Assembly: GCA_900317715.1 (NCBI GenBank)
Contig: ONHS01000009.1
Location: forward strand, 1-52,399
Direction of reading: 5' to 3'
DNA: 52,399 bases
DNA from: an uncultured Bacteroidales bacterium
GTDB taxonomy: Bacteria > Bacteroidota > Bacteroidia > Bacteroidales > WCHB1-69
The position numbers and the translations under genes are program-made. Under the pieces are notes generated by a model. It made no database searches, had not been told where the DNA came from, and worked only from the letters and a program-made list of their open reading frames with translations. Numbering within the stretch: the first letter of the stretch is position 1; every line of letters begins with the position of its first letter. Below are positions 23,809-32,349 of this stretch, piece by piece.

Positions 23809-24705
23809 ATGCAAAAGGTACCATACACTAAACAGATACAGACATTTGCCAGCCAAATCGCCATTCTGAAACAGCGCGGCATGGTAATCCCCAACGAAAA
23901 CGACGCAGATGATTGGCTTCGCAAGGTGAGTTATTATCGGATGAGCGGCTATTGGTATCCACTCTTGGTGGATAAGCGGAATCACATTTTTAAGACAGGC
24001 AGCACGTTTGAACAGGCTCGCATGCTTTACGAATTCGACAGTCATTTGCGACGAATAGTCCTTTCCTGTATTGAGCGTATAGAAGTAGCCGTGCGTACTC
24101 AGTTGGCATACGTGATGTCTTTGGCTTATGGCGGCTATTGGTTCGAGAATGCTTCCCTCTTCGGTAATCAGGTTCAGCATGCAAAAACAGTTACCAGCAT
24201 TCAAGATGAATATCAACGCAGTGACGAACAGTTTGTACGTGCCTTCCGACGGAAATACTCCGACCCGTTGCCACCCAGTTGGATAACACTTGAAATCACT
24301 TCTTTCGGCACAATGTCCATCCTCTATCAGAATCTGAAGCCCGGATTTCCCAAACGGAATGTGGCCGCTGCTTTTGGTGTAAGCGATACGGTGTTTGCTT
24401 CGTGGCTCCACACGTTGGTGTACGTTCGCAATATTTGCGCACACCACGCCCGACTGTGGAATCGCACATTGGGAGTGCGTCCACTGATGCCTCGTCGCCC
24501 ACATCACACCTTCATTGCGCAGCCTGCCAATGGCACACCTCGGGTATATTTCGTTTTGGCTATCATACGCTATTGGTTGAACATCATCGACCCTAACAAC
24601 ACTTTGACACAAGACCTTACGACACTGTTCGCTACTTATCCTGGTGTATATCCTGGTGCCCTTGGTTTTCCAAGCCACTGGCATCAGGAACCACTCTGGT
24701 TGTAG
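23809..24705 (+). CDS. Abi_2 (AbiD/AbiF) abortive-infection family protein
   Basis: 298 aa from 23809; an upstream in-frame Met lies before the promoter. Family features: TFASQIAILKQRGMVI at the N-terminus, LRKVSYYRMSGYWYPL, ERIEVAVRTQLAYVMS, and near the C-terminus a HEPN-type RX4H motif, Arg207-NICA-His212, followed by HARLWN. AbiD/F proteins block phage growth and are thought to act as HEPN ribonucleases. It is a single gene with no toxin-antitoxin partner visible, flanked by repeat-like DNA, which fits an acquired defence gene. Confidence 0.88.
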   Translation: MQKVPYTKQIQTFASQIAILKQRGMVIPNENDADDWLRKVSYYRMSGYWYPLLVDKRNHIFKTGSTFEQARMLYEFDSHLRRIVLSCIERIEVAVRTQLAYVMSLAYGGYWFENASLFGNQVQHAKTVTSIQDEYQRSDEQFVRAFRRKYSDPLPPSWITLEITSFGTMSILYQNLKPGFPKRNVAAAFGVSDTVFASWLHTLVYVRNICAHHARLWNRTLGVRPLMPRRPHHTFIAQPANGTPRVYFVLAIIRYWLNIIDPNNTLTQDLTTLFATYPGVYPGALGFPSHWHQEPLWL

Positions 24706-24789
24706 TTTCATCGCTTCCATTCTTGCTCTTTCCTTCATTGGTTCGTATATTATTGTTGCGTTTCTCCGAGACGCTGCCACGGCGGTCGC

Positions 24790-24857
24790 CCCCTCACCCC
24801 ACACCGCGCTACTCCGTCGCTTGTGTGGGGTTATTAGGATGCCGTGCCGCCGGCACG
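24790..24857. repeat. REP-like element with two hairpins
   Basis: CCCCACAC (24797-24804) pairs with GTGTGGGG (24823-24830), and CGTGCCG (24843-24849) pairs with CGGCACG (24851-24857). GC-rich compared with the surroundings; it separates two convergent genes and may also terminate transcription. Confidence 0.6.
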
Positions 24858-24887
24858 ATGCCCGAGCGCTATTGCAGGCGAGAAAAA

Positions 24888-25262
24888 CTATTTGATTTTC
24901 TTCAACGTCATACGTTCAGCATAGCCAGTGTACTGGGAATCCTTGTCGTAATAAAGATTGATTTGTTTGGCAGTGCATTTCTCCACTGTCCAATGGGTAT
25001 GGTGGAAGAAAAAGTCTCCAGTCGTCTCGTCATAGGACCAGGTGCTTTGCTCATGTGTGCCGTCGCTCCAGTTCTCGTCGTAGGTGCCATCCGCATTTAT
25101 AGTAAATGTGATGGTGACACCCTCAAACGGATTGGTCGGGGCGGAACCGTTTACAGGTTCCCACTTGTAATCTGCATTCCATTTCCCGATGAATGAATCT
25201 CGGGTCACCTCCTTGTCGGAACAAGAACTCAGAACCGTTACTGCGGCGAATGCCATCGCCAA
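24888..25262 (-). CDS. Small lipocalin-like lipoprotein
   Basis: About 124 aa from a TTG at 25262. The sequence reads ...VTVLSSC, a lipobox, then IGKWNADYKW, a typical start of a lipocalin-like barrel, with GTYDENWSDGTHEQSTWSYD and ending MTLKKIK. Reading upstream in frame gives ATA-AAA-AAA-GCA, i.e. xKKAFFILAMAFAAVTVLSSC, which is a perfect lipoprotein signal if the ATA at 25281-25283 were ATG. So the start is either non-ATG or mutated. The function of such small lipoproteins is generally unknown. Confidence 0.65.
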   Translation of the reverse strand: MAMAFAAVTVLSSCSDKEVTRDSFIGKWNADYKWEPVNGSAPTNPFEGVTITFTINADGTYDENWSDGTHEQSTWSYDETTGDFFFHHTHWTVEKCTAKQINLYYDKDSQYTGYAERMTLKKIK

Positions 25263-25283
25263 GATAAAAAATGCTTTTTTTAT

Positions 25284-25665
25284 TTTTTTAAGGTTTTAAT
25301 GATGAAAATATTTGGGTTTGTTTTTTGATAGGCAATAGTTCATATAGAAAGACAACTACATCCGAGATACTCCTCATTCTTCATTCTTAATTCTTAATTC
25401 ATAATTGATTTCGTCGGCAAAACTACAACCGTTTTCCGAAATATTTAATCCCTCTCAACAGGAATATGTTCCCTCTCAGGGTGAAATATGACGAGGTGGC
25501 CAAAAGCAAGATGATACGTTGTTGTTTATCAGTCGGTTGAATTAATCGGGACGGGACGGTGCGTGAGAGGGAACAAATCGCTAAAGAGACAAAAATGAGG
25601 GATTAAAGCGGCGTTTTGAATGATAATTTTGCGTATTTTTGCTGCCGAAATAAACACCTGACGAT
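25284..25665. promoter_or_regulatory. Intergenic region with CCCTCTCA direct repeats upstream of the LytTR gene
   Basis: CCCTCTCA occurs at 25450-25457 and 25471-25478, exactly 21 bp apart, and inverted at 25564-25571. The second and third copies extend to a perfect 11-bp inverted repeat (25468-25478 and 25564-25574). LytTR-family regulators bind 9-bp direct repeats with about 12-bp spacers, so this may be an autoregulatory site. A TATTTTTG box at 25634-25641 precedes the LytTR start by 24 bp. The segment 25376-25405 is a CTTAATTC microsatellite-like tract. Confidence 0.5.
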
Positions 25666-26742
25666 ATGAAAAACACCAACAAGATTGTTACCATTCTGCT
25701 GAACGTGCTATTTTGCGCCGCACTGCTCTGGTCCTTTTCCCGTAACTGCTTTCTCCGACCTTACGCCGGCAGTATGTGGAAGGAGCTCTTCTCCGGTGTG
25801 ATGCAGTTGGCAACGCTCTATATCAACTACTTCCTGCTCTATCCGTTGCTTGTGGAGAAAAGGCACTCACGCACACTCTATTGGCTGGCTGTGGGAGTTA
25901 TGGTGCTGGTCTTTACTGTGCTGGAATTAGCCATTGCACGCCCTTACATTATGGAATGTAACGGTTTCATTATTGAGCAAGTTGGTTTTTATCCTTTTTT
26001 CTCAAAATTACTATTTGCTGTTGGTGGACGCTACCTTTTCTTCAACTTCTTCCCGTACTTGTTCAGGGAACGAAAGCAGATTCAAGAACGTTTGGATGCC
26101 GAGGTGAGAATTGTCTATCAGGAAGTCCGCAAACTCGACGTGGTCGATCATCACAACAAAAACAAACTTATCCTGATTCCTATCGACGACATCTACTATT
26201 GTCAGCAGGACGGCAACTACACCCGCATCTACACGGTAGACAACATCTGGCATAGTCGCCTCGGTTCTATGGTACATCTTGAGCAACTGTTTGGGGATGA
26301 GGAGTTTGTAAGAATCTCCCCCACCCTGCTGGTCCCTTACAAGTACATTTGGTCGTGCAGCAACGGCGAGGTCGAGATGAAAAAGATGCCCTGGACACGG
26401 ACGCCCCTTAAATTCACCATTGACACCAAAAACAGCGAGGAAGTTGCAGGGATGGTTGCCCGCAATTTGGCATTAGGTAACGAACAGCACGGTCGTAGAG
26501 ACGCGATGAATCGCGTCTCTGCATCGAACCGAAAAAGACGGCATCCCATCAACCCTTCGCAAGAGAAACAAGAGATCGTTTTCGCCTTCGTCCAGTCGCA
26601 TCCCGGCACCCGCTCCACCGAAATCACCACCGGAACCTCCATCTCACAGAGCACCGTAGAACGCTGCCTCGCTGAACTCCGCAAACAGGGCCGCGTGGCA
26701 TACGTGGGCTCGAAGAAAAACGGGGGTTATGAAGCGGTATAG
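25666..26742 (+). CDS. Membrane-bound LytTR transcription regulator with C-terminal winged helix
   Basis: 358 aa. The N-terminal part has four hydrophobic helices (to about residue 130), like the sensor part of LytS-type kinases but without a kinase domain. Then comes a LytTR DNA-binding domain (about 160-265: LILIPIDDIYYCQQDGNYTR, FVRISPTLLVPYKYI). A linker follows, then a winged-helix-like end (about 290-358: QEIVFAFVQSHPGTRSTEI, STVERCLAELRKQGRVAYVG). Residues 277-286 (RRDAMNRVSA) of the linker are encoded by a dispersed palindromic element. Putative own binding sites lie upstream. Confidence 0.85.
   Translation: MKNTNKIVTILLNVLFCAALLWSFSRNCFLRPYAGSMWKELFSGVMQLATLYINYFLLYPLLVEKRHSRTLYWLAVGVMVLVFTVLELAIARPYIMECNGFIIEQVGFYPFFSKLLFAVGGRYLFFNFFPYLFRERKQIQERLDAEVRIVYQEVRKLDVVDHHNKNKLILIPIDDIYYCQQDGNYTRIYTVDNIWHSRLGSMVHLEQLFGDEEFVRISPTLLVPYKYIWSCSNGEVEMKKMPWTRTPLKFTIDTKNSEEVAGMVARNLALGNEQHGRRDAMNRVSASNRKRRHPINPSQEKQEIVFAFVQSHPGTRSTEITTGTSISQSTVERCLAELRKQGRVAYVGSKKNGGYEAV
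26495..26522. repeat. GAGACGCGAT palindromic element, copy 2, inside a coding sequence
   Basis: GTAGAGACGCGATGAATCGC and the following CGTCTCTGC form an almost perfect palindrome read in frame within the LytTR gene, in the linker between its two DNA-binding regions. Confidence 0.85.
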
Positions 26743-27014
26743 GTAATCGCTTGCAAATGAAAATGACTGATAACCCGTAAAGCTACCGCACTGCAATAGC
26801 CCTACATACGTTTGCAAACATAATTCACGGTTCACGCGTTCACACCCACGCCCCATTTTCTTCGAAATCCTGGCTTAAAATTTAACAATTCAAAAATCAA
26901 TTGTAAAGTTAAGGTACGCATTTTATTGTCGGTCAGCGAGATACGCAAAAACAACAAAACCCTTGTCAGAAGGGGATTTATTAGGTACATTTGCAGGCGG
27001 AAATCTTACACCTC
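26743..27014. other. Intergenic stretch before the ORF6N gene
   Basis: No gene recognised. A promoter fits near the end: TTG at 26963-26965 and TACATTTG at 26986-26993, with 20 bp between them, matching Bacteroidetes -33/-7 spacing. It implies transcription starting after 26993 and supports the ORF6N start at 27015. Confidence 0.55.
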
Positions 27015-27560
27015 ATGGCAAAGAAAAAGGACAAGAAAGAACAACAGGCGACCGGACTGGTCGCAAATTGCGACCAGTCCACGGAGGTGGTCGCAAATTG
27101 CGACCACCTCGAAACGACCGAAGCCGATATAAGTCAGTACGAAATTGAAAAACTGATTATAACCATCAGGGGCGAGCAGGTGATTATCGACCAGGATGTT
27201 GCCCGATTGTATAAAGTAACGACGAAACGACTAAACGAACAAGCTAATCGAAATTCCGCCAGATTCCCCAACAATTTTCGTTTCGTGCTGACCAAAGCCG
27301 AACGTGACGAGGTGGTTGCAAAATGTGACCACCTCAAATCACTAAAGTATCGCCCAACGATGCCATACGCTTTCACAGAGCAGGGTATCGGGCAATTATC
27401 GTCTGTCGTCCACAGTAAGAAAGCCATTGAAACTAGTATTAAAATTATGAACGCCTTTGTGGCAATGCGACGTTTCATGGTGCAGAATTTAAATATTTTG
27501 ATGTTGTTTTTCCAGCGACTCGTAGGGAGTATTGCACCAACATTTAAAATTTACGGTTGA
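27015..27560 (+). CDS. ORF6N (KilA-N related) DNA-binding domain protein, possibly C-terminally truncated
   Basis: 181 aa from 27015, after the promoter at 26963-26993. The ORF6N core is IIDQDVARLYKVTTKRLNEQ, ANRNSARFPNNFRFVLTKAE, then LPYAFTEQGI-like MPYAFTEQGIGQLSSV and IMNAFVAMRRFM. Such domains occur in phage and mobile-element proteins. The N-terminal tail repeats VANCD twice, each in a perfect 27-bp palindrome; a third related copy is in the core (VAKCDHL). The end (NILMLFFQRLVGSIAPTFKI) lacks the usual long coiled C-terminus and contains the FFQR unit of the 33-bp repeat near 19500. Confidence 0.85.
   Translation: MAKKKDKKEQQATGLVANCDQSTEVVANCDHLETTEADISQYEIEKLIITIRGEQVIIDQDVARLYKVTTKRLNEQANRNSARFPNNFRFVLTKAERDEVVAKCDHLKSLKYRPTMPYAFTEQGIGQLSSVVHSKKAIETSIKIMNAFVAMRRFMVQNLNILMLFFQRLVGSIAPTFKIYG
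27054..27110. repeat. Two adjacent perfect 27-bp palindromes in the ORF6N coding sequence
   Basis: 27054-27080 (13-bp arms starting GGACTGGTCGCAA, 1-nt centre) and 27084-27110 (arms starting GAGGTGGTCGCAA). Both encode the peptide VANCD. A third, imperfect version with three mismatches is at 27309-27335. Confidence 0.9.
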
Positions 27561-27646
27561 CGATTGACAGACAGCGAATCACACAGTATGTCACAAACCC
27601 CAAAAACGAAATTTCCAACTCTGATGTAACTCTGACTTAGGTCTGA

Positions 27647-27760
27647 CTTTCCCCTGAGGCTAAACCGAAAATCTCAATACACTGTCTCGCCGAACTCCGC
27701 AAACAGGGCCGCGTGGCATACGTGGGCTCGAAGAAAAACGGGGGATATGAAGCGGTGTAG
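27647..27760 (+). pseudogene. 3' remnant of a second LytTR/winged-helix gene
   Basis: 27682-27760 matches 26664-26742, the last 79 bp of the LytTR gene, with four differences. All four are third-position synonymous changes in that frame (Cys, Ala, Gly, Val codons), and the frame ends with a stop at the same place. The upstream part is missing; in frame a stop occurs at 27644-27646. This looks like the tail of a once functional paralogue. Confidence 0.75.
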
Positions 27761-27860
27761 AGACGATATAGAGACGCAATGAATCGCGTCTCTACAAAGA
27801 GAACCGTAACGCCTATCTTCCAATTTATCCAAAGTCACACGTCATACGTCATACGTCACA
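27757..27860. repeat. Palindromic element copy 3 and CATACGTCACACGTC tract
   Basis: A half copy of the palindrome (27757-27767) and a near-complete copy (27769-27794) follow the LytTR remnant; its TAG stop is the first TAG of the half copy. A short tract of ACGTCATACGTC words follows at 27838-27862. A similar ACGTATGATGT tract lies at 42775-42828. Confidence 0.75.
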
Positions 27861-27869
27861 CGTCCCACA

Positions 27870-28928
27870 TCATTCCGCCAATTCCGCCGCGGCCTTATAC
27901 GGCGAAATCTGCTTCGACTGAATCTTCGGGATCAATTCGTCGATGCGGGCTTGTGTGGCTTCGTTGTTGTAGAAACGGTTATGTAAGGTGTATTCTATCC
28001 AATGATAGAAGATATTGATTAACTGCTCGTTGCGGGTTCTTTCGAAGCTGCCGTTACCACGGGTGAGCGTAACGAAATCCTGGATGATCTGCCACACTTT
28101 GTCTAAGGCGATGCCTTCCAATGCGGAGCAGGTCTCCACGGGCACGTCCCAGCCGTTGTCGTTCTTAGGGAAGAGTTTCAAGGCGGCACGATACTGCGAT
28201 GCCGCCATGCGAGCCTTGTGCTGGTTATCGCCATCAGCCTTGTTAATCACCAGTGCATCAGCCATTTCCATGATGCCGCGCTTGATACCCTGCAATTCGT
28301 CGCCAGCACCGGCCAACATCAGCAACAGGAAGAAATCGACCATGGACTTGACCACGGTTTCCGACTGCCCTACCCCGACGGTCTCCACAATGATGGTGTC
28401 GAAGCCAGCGGCCTCGCAGAGGATGATAGACTCGCGGGTCTTGCGGGCCACGCCGCCCAGTGCGGAACCGGAGGGCGAAGGACGAATGAAGGCGTTCGGA
28501 TCGGTGGAAAGCGTCTCCATACGCGTTTTGTCGCCCAAAATACTGCCTTTCGTGCGCTCGCTCGACGGGTCGATGGCCAACACCGCCAACTTGTGCCCTT
28601 GAGAGGTCAGCATTCCGCCGAACGACTCAATGAAGGTACTCTTGCCTACGCCCGGCACGCCTGTGATACCGATGCGCAGCGAGTTTCCCGAATGCGGCAA
28701 GCAACGCTCGATAATCTCCTGCGCCATCGCGATGTGCGCAGGATTCTCGCTCTCAATCATGGTGATAGCCTGACTGAGAATGGTGCGTTTGCCTTCTAAA
28801 ATCCCATTAACGAAGTCATCCACAGAGAGTTCCGCTTTTTTCCGACGTCTGAAATTCGGGTTCACCTGCATGGGCTGTTCCACGCCAGCACGCTCTGTCA
28901 ATGCCGATTCGTAATAAGGATTTGCCAT
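27870..28928 (-). CDS. meaB: Methylmalonyl-CoA mutase-associated GTPase MeaB
   Basis: 352-aa G3E P-loop GTPase. Walker A is GVPGVGKST with Lys96; the AIDPSSERTKGSILGDKTRM segment and VETVGVGQSE switch region are typical of MeaB/ArgK. MeaB protects and loads adenosylcobalamin-dependent methylmalonyl-CoA mutase. The mutase genes are not in this window. It starts 2 bp after lon, so the two are probably co-transcribed. Confidence 0.94.
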   Translation of the reverse strand: MANPYYESALTERAGVEQPMQVNPNFRRRKKAELSVDDFVNGILEGKRTILSQAITMIESENPAHIAMAQEIIERCLPHSGNSLRIGITGVPGVGKSTFIESFGGMLTSQGHKLAVLAIDPSSERTKGSILGDKTRMETLSTDPNAFIRPSPSGSALGGVARKTRESIILCEAAGFDTIIVETVGVGQSETVVKSMVDFFLLLMLAGAGDELQGIKRGIMEMADALVINKADGDNQHKARMAASQYRAALKLFPKNDNGWDVPVETCSALEGIALDKVWQIIQDFVTLTRGNGSFERTRNEQLINIFYHWIEYTLHNRFYNNEATQARIDELIPKIQSKQISPYKAAAELAE

Positions 28929-28930
28929 GA

Positions 28931-31354
28931 TTATTGCTGATTAAAGTTGAACTTTACGGCATCCTTCATCTCTTCGAAGTAGTGGAAACGCATTCCTTCG
29001 ATGAAATTCTCCTTGATGTCGTCGATATCTTTTTTGTTCTCCTTGGACATCACAATGTCGAAGATGCCGCAGCGTTTGGCCGCCAAGATCTTCTCTTTGA
29101 TACCACCCACGGGGAGCAGTTTTCCACGCAGGGTAATCTCGCCCGTCATGGCAACTTTCTCACGCACAGGATTTTTTGTGTATGCGGAGACCAAGGCCGT
29201 GAGGATAGTGATACCCGCAGAGGGACCGTCTTTCGGAGTTGCGCCCTCGGGGACATGGATATGCACTTTCTTGGTGTTAAAGTCTTCAGGATCAATGCCA
29301 TACTCTTTGGCATGAGCCTTCAAGAATTCGTAGGCGATGGTGGCGGATTCCTTCATCACGTCGCCGAGGTTGCCAGTGAGGGTCATCTCACCCTTGCCTG
29401 CACTCGTAAGTGCCTCAACGAAAAGGATTTCGCCGCCTACAGCCGTCCAAGCCAAACCAGTAGCCACCCCAAAGACATCTTTGTCTAACGCCTTCTCCAT
29501 CTGGAAGATAGGCGAACCTAAAATCTCTTTCAGATCTTCGGGTTTCACATCGGGTTGCATAGTGCCCTCTTGCACAAATTGCGCGGCGCGTTTGCGGATG
29601 ATTTTCGCAAGGGTGCGTTCCAGTCCACGCACGCCCGACTCGCGGGTGTAGTCGCTGATGACCGCCTTTACCGTCTCTTCCGGGATAGTCAGCTGCTCAG
29701 CAGTCAATCCGTTGTCTTTCAGTTGCTTCGGAATAAGGTGCTTCATGGCGATGGACAGCTTCTCTTCCGCCAGATAGCCCGGGATGTCGATGATTTCCAT
29801 ACGGTCGAGCAGGGCAGAATGGATGCTGTTGAGGTTGTTGGCGGTAGCGATAAAGAGCACTTTCGACAGGTCGAAAGGAGTCTCCAAGTAGTTGTCATTG
29901 AAAGAGCTGTTTTGCTCGGGATCCATCACTTCGAGCAGCGCCGCGGATGGGTCGCCGTTGACGGTCATGCCGGAGACTTTGTCTATTTCGTCAAGCACGA
30001 AGACGGGGTTGGAGTAACCCACCTTGCGCATGTTTTGGATGATGCGGCCCGGCATTGCACCGATGTAGGTCTTGCGGTGACCGCGAATTTCGGACTCGTC
30101 GTGCACACCACCGAGGGAGATGCGGACGTACTTGCGCCCAATGGCCTCCGCGATGGAGCGTCCGAGGGAGGTCTTACCGACACCAGGAGGGCCTGCCAAG
30201 CAGAGAATCGGCGATTTCATGTCGCCCTTCAGCTTCAGCACAGCCAGATATTCAATGATGCGCTCTTTCACCTTTTCCAAGCCGTAATGGTCCTTGTCGA
30301 GAATTTCGCGCGTCTTTTTCAGGTCGAAATTATCCTCGCTGTATTCGTTCCACGGCAGATCGACCAACAGCTCTAAGTAGTTGAGCTGCACGGAGTAATC
30401 GGGTGACATGTAGTTGGTGCGCTGCAGTTTCTTGAACTCCTTCTCGAAAAGATCGGCGGTCTCTTGGTTCCACTTTTTCTTAGCAGCACGCTCCCGCAAC
30501 TCGTCAAAATCCTTTTCACTGGTAGGTCCACCCAACTCCTCCTGAATCGTCTTCATCTGTTGGTTCAGGATGTATTCGCGCTGCTGCTTTTCCATTTCCT
30601 GACTCGACTTGGTATGGATTTGGTGTTTGATTTCCACCACTTGCAGCTCATGCGACAACAAGGCTAAAACTTTGTCGGCGCGCAACATAATATCCTGAGT
30701 TTCAAGAATCTCCTGTTTTTCTTCCACCGCAATGGAGAGATTGGAGACGATGAAATTGAGCAGGAAGGTATTGCTTTCGATATTGTTGACAGCAGTGATT
30801 GCATCGCGGGGCGTTCCGGGCGTGAGTTGTAGAATGTTGCCCATCGTCTCGCGAATCATAATCATCTTGGCCTTAAACTCCTCAGTATCCGTCGTCTCCT
30901 CATCCAGATCGTTGGTCGGATAAGGATGAACCTCGCAGCGGTAGTACGGGCGCGATTGCAGAACACGTCCAATCTCAAACACTTTCACCCCTTGCACCAC
31001 CATCATGATGTTGCCGTCGGGGATGTTGAGGGTTTTGAGGATACGGGCGATAGTACCCACACGGTACATATCTTTGATGGTAGGATCTTCCACGTTGTTG
31101 TCGCGCTGCGCCACCACCCCTATCGGGCAGTCAATGTTGGAGCAATCGCGGGCCAACTTCAACGATTTTTCGCGTCCGATGGTAATCGGAATGACCATAC
31201 CCGGGAAGAGCACGGTGTTGCGCAAGGGCAAAAGAGGCACCTCATCGGGCAGACTCTCTTCGCTCAACTTGATTTCATCGTCCACGGAAAGAATGGGAAT
31301 GACGTTGGATTCGCCACTCAGAAAACCGCCTGCTGCAAAGATATCTTTAATCAT
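28931..31354 (-). CDS. lon: ATP-dependent Lon protease
   Basis: 807 aa with the N-terminal substrate domain ([20 protein letters not shown]), AAA+ module (Walker [12 protein letters not shown] near residue 388; [11 protein letters not shown] sensor region) and protease domain with the Ser-Lys dyad (Ser in [10 protein letters not shown] near 710, Lys in GGIKEK near 752). Lon degrades misfolded and regulatory proteins in the cytoplasm. An N-terminal extension of about 35 residues precedes the LAN domain. It is followed by meaB. Confidence 0.97.
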   Translation of the reverse strand: MIKDIFAAGGFLSGESNVIPILSVDDEIKLSEESLPDEVPLLPLRNTVLFPGMVIPITIGREKSLKLARDCSNIDCPIGVVAQRDNNVEDPTIKDMYRVGTIARILKTLNIPDGNIMMVVQGVKVFEIGRVLQSRPYYRCEVHPYPTNDLDEETTDTEEFKAKMIMIRETMGNILQLTPGTPRDAITAVNNIESNTFLLNFIVSNLSIAVEEKQEILETQDIMLRADKVLALLSHELQVVEIKHQIHTKSSQEMEKQQREYILNQQMKTIQEELGGPTSEKDFDELRERAAKKKWNQETADLFEKEFKKLQRTNYMSPDYSVQLNYLELLVDLPWNEYSEDNFDLKKTREILDKDHYGLEKVKERIIEYLAVLKLKGDMKSPILCLAGPPGVGKTSLGRSIAEAIGRKYVRISLGGVHDESEIRGHRKTYIGAMPGRIIQNMRKVGYSNPVFVLDEIDKVSGMTVNGDPSAALLEVMDPEQNSSFNDNYLETPFDLSKVLFIATANNLNSIHSALLDRMEIIDIPGYLAEEKLSIAMKHLIPKQLKDNGLTAEQLTIPEETVKAVISDYTRESGVRGLERTLAKIIRKRAAQFVQEGTMQPDVKPEDLKEILGSPIFQMEKALDKDVFGVATGLAWTAVGGEILFVEALTSAGKGEMTLTGNLGDVMKESATIAYEFLKAHAKEYGIDPEDFNTKKVHIHVPEGATPKDGPSAGITILTALVSAYTKNPVREKVAMTGEITLRGKLLPVGGIKEKILAAKRCGIFDIVMSKENKKDIDDIKENFIEGMRFHYFEEMKDAVKFNFNQQ

Positions 31355-31370
31355 TTCAAGAAGTTACCAT

Positions 31371-31408
31371 AAAAAAACTGACCTTTTTCGGGTTACAAAA
31401 AAGGTCAG
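31371..31408 (-). terminator. Intrinsic terminator of rpmE2
   Basis: On the minus strand CTGACCTTTTTT pairs with AAAAAGGTCAG (31378-31408) and is followed by seven T. It lies between rpmE2 and lon. Confidence 0.85.
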
Positions 31409-31429
31409 CAAAAGTACAAAATATATGGA

Positions 31430-31699
31430 TTATTTCGATTTGCCAGCTTCAAAATGGCGGGCATATTTGTTGCGGAATTTATCCACACGACCAGCGGTGT
31501 CAACCAACTTCATCTTACCGGTGAAGAAGGGGTGTGAGGTGCTGGAAATCTCTAATTTTACGAGCGGATATTCATTTCCGTCTTCCCATACAATCGTGTC
31601 TTTCGTGTTGACCGTTGACTTGGTAAGGAAAGCATAGTCGTTAGACATGTCCTTGAAAACCACGGTTCTATACTCCTTAGGATGGATGTCTTTTTTCAT
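31430..31699 (-). CDS. rpmE2: Large ribosomal subunit protein bL31 type B
   Basis: 89 aa from 31699 ([20 protein letters not shown]), the standard type B start. Features [24 protein letters not shown]; no zinc-binding Cys residues, so this is the C-minus form used under zinc limitation in bacteria that also have the zinc form. A TATTTTTG promoter box is at 31737-31744 and a terminator follows, so it is a single-gene unit. Confidence 0.95.
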   Translation of the reverse strand: MKKDIHPKEYRTVVFKDMSNDYAFLTKSTVNTKDTIVWEDGNEYPLVKLEISSTSHPFFTGKMKLVDTAGRVDKFRNKYARHFEAGKSK

Positions 31700-31758
31700 A
31701 TTATTTGATATTTTTTTAGTCGTTAAAATTGGACGGCAAAAATACACTTTTTTTAATA

Positions 31759-32349
31759 TCAACAAGTTCCGTTTGAAAAATTTTTTTCACCACCCAAACG
31801 GTGCCTGCTCAAAACTTTGTATTCGGGACCTTCTTTATGCAGAAAACTCTGATATAGAATAAGTTCTGAAATATCTATCGTTTGCTTGAACGTGGAAGGT
31901 ACCGCTTCAATGCTTTCCCAGAACTTGGGTTTCGAATGGAGATTTTTGATGCGACCGAGGGTGATATGCGGCACAAAATTGCCATAATTGGGTTCAAATC
32001 CGAGGTCTAACAACTTGGGTTCCAGTTCTTCAAAAAGCTTTTTGAAAGGTTCGAAATGGTCGAAACCCAACCAGATCACCTCTGGATGATAATGACTTCC
32101 GAAAACTCCTATTTTGTTGATTTCCAGCGTAAACGGTTGGCTTTGTGCGCACGCTTCCGCCAACGCCTTGCGGATGTCGGGTATCTGTTGAGGAGGGGTC
32201 GCGCCCAAGAAACGCAAGGTCAGGTGCCGCACCTCGTCTTTCACCCAGACGATGTCGTCATGACGCAGACGAAAACGCAAATCGGCAGAGATCTTTTGGA
32301 CCTCCGCCGACAGGGATATTACCGGAGTGGCGATGAACAATCGTTTCAT
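31759..32349 (-). CDS. thpR: RNA 2',3'-cyclic phosphodiesterase
   Basis: 196-aa 2H phosphoesterase. The two HxTx motifs are His42-Leu-Thr-Leu and His128-Ile-Thr-Leu. ThpR/LigT opens 2',3'-cyclic phosphates on RNA. Its start overlaps the stop of the upstream S9 peptidase gene (ATGA), so the two are translationally coupled although the functions are unrelated. Length is normal. Confidence 0.9.
   Translation of the reverse strand: MKRLFIATPVISLSAEVQKISADLRFRLRHDDIVWVKDEVRHLTLRFLGATPPQQIPDIRKALAEACAQSQPFTLEINKIGVFGSHYHPEVIWLGFDHFEPFKKLFEELEPKLLDLGFEPNYGNFVPHITLGRIKNLHSKPKFWESIEAVPSTFKQTIDISELILYQSFLHKEGPEYKVLSRHRLGGEKNFSNGTC

Noticed and set aside
23638..24804. 388-aa open frame on the minus strand
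   Set aside because: Opposite to the Abi_2 gene, which has clear family motifs and a promoter.
25776..25961. Short plus-strand frame within the LytTR gene
   Set aside because: Out-of-frame shadow of the membrane part of the LytTR protein.
26743..27760. Complete transposon or insertion sequence around the ORF6N gene
   Set aside because: No transposase or terminal inverted repeats; the flanking 79-bp similarity is a gene-end copy with synonymous differences, not a target duplication.
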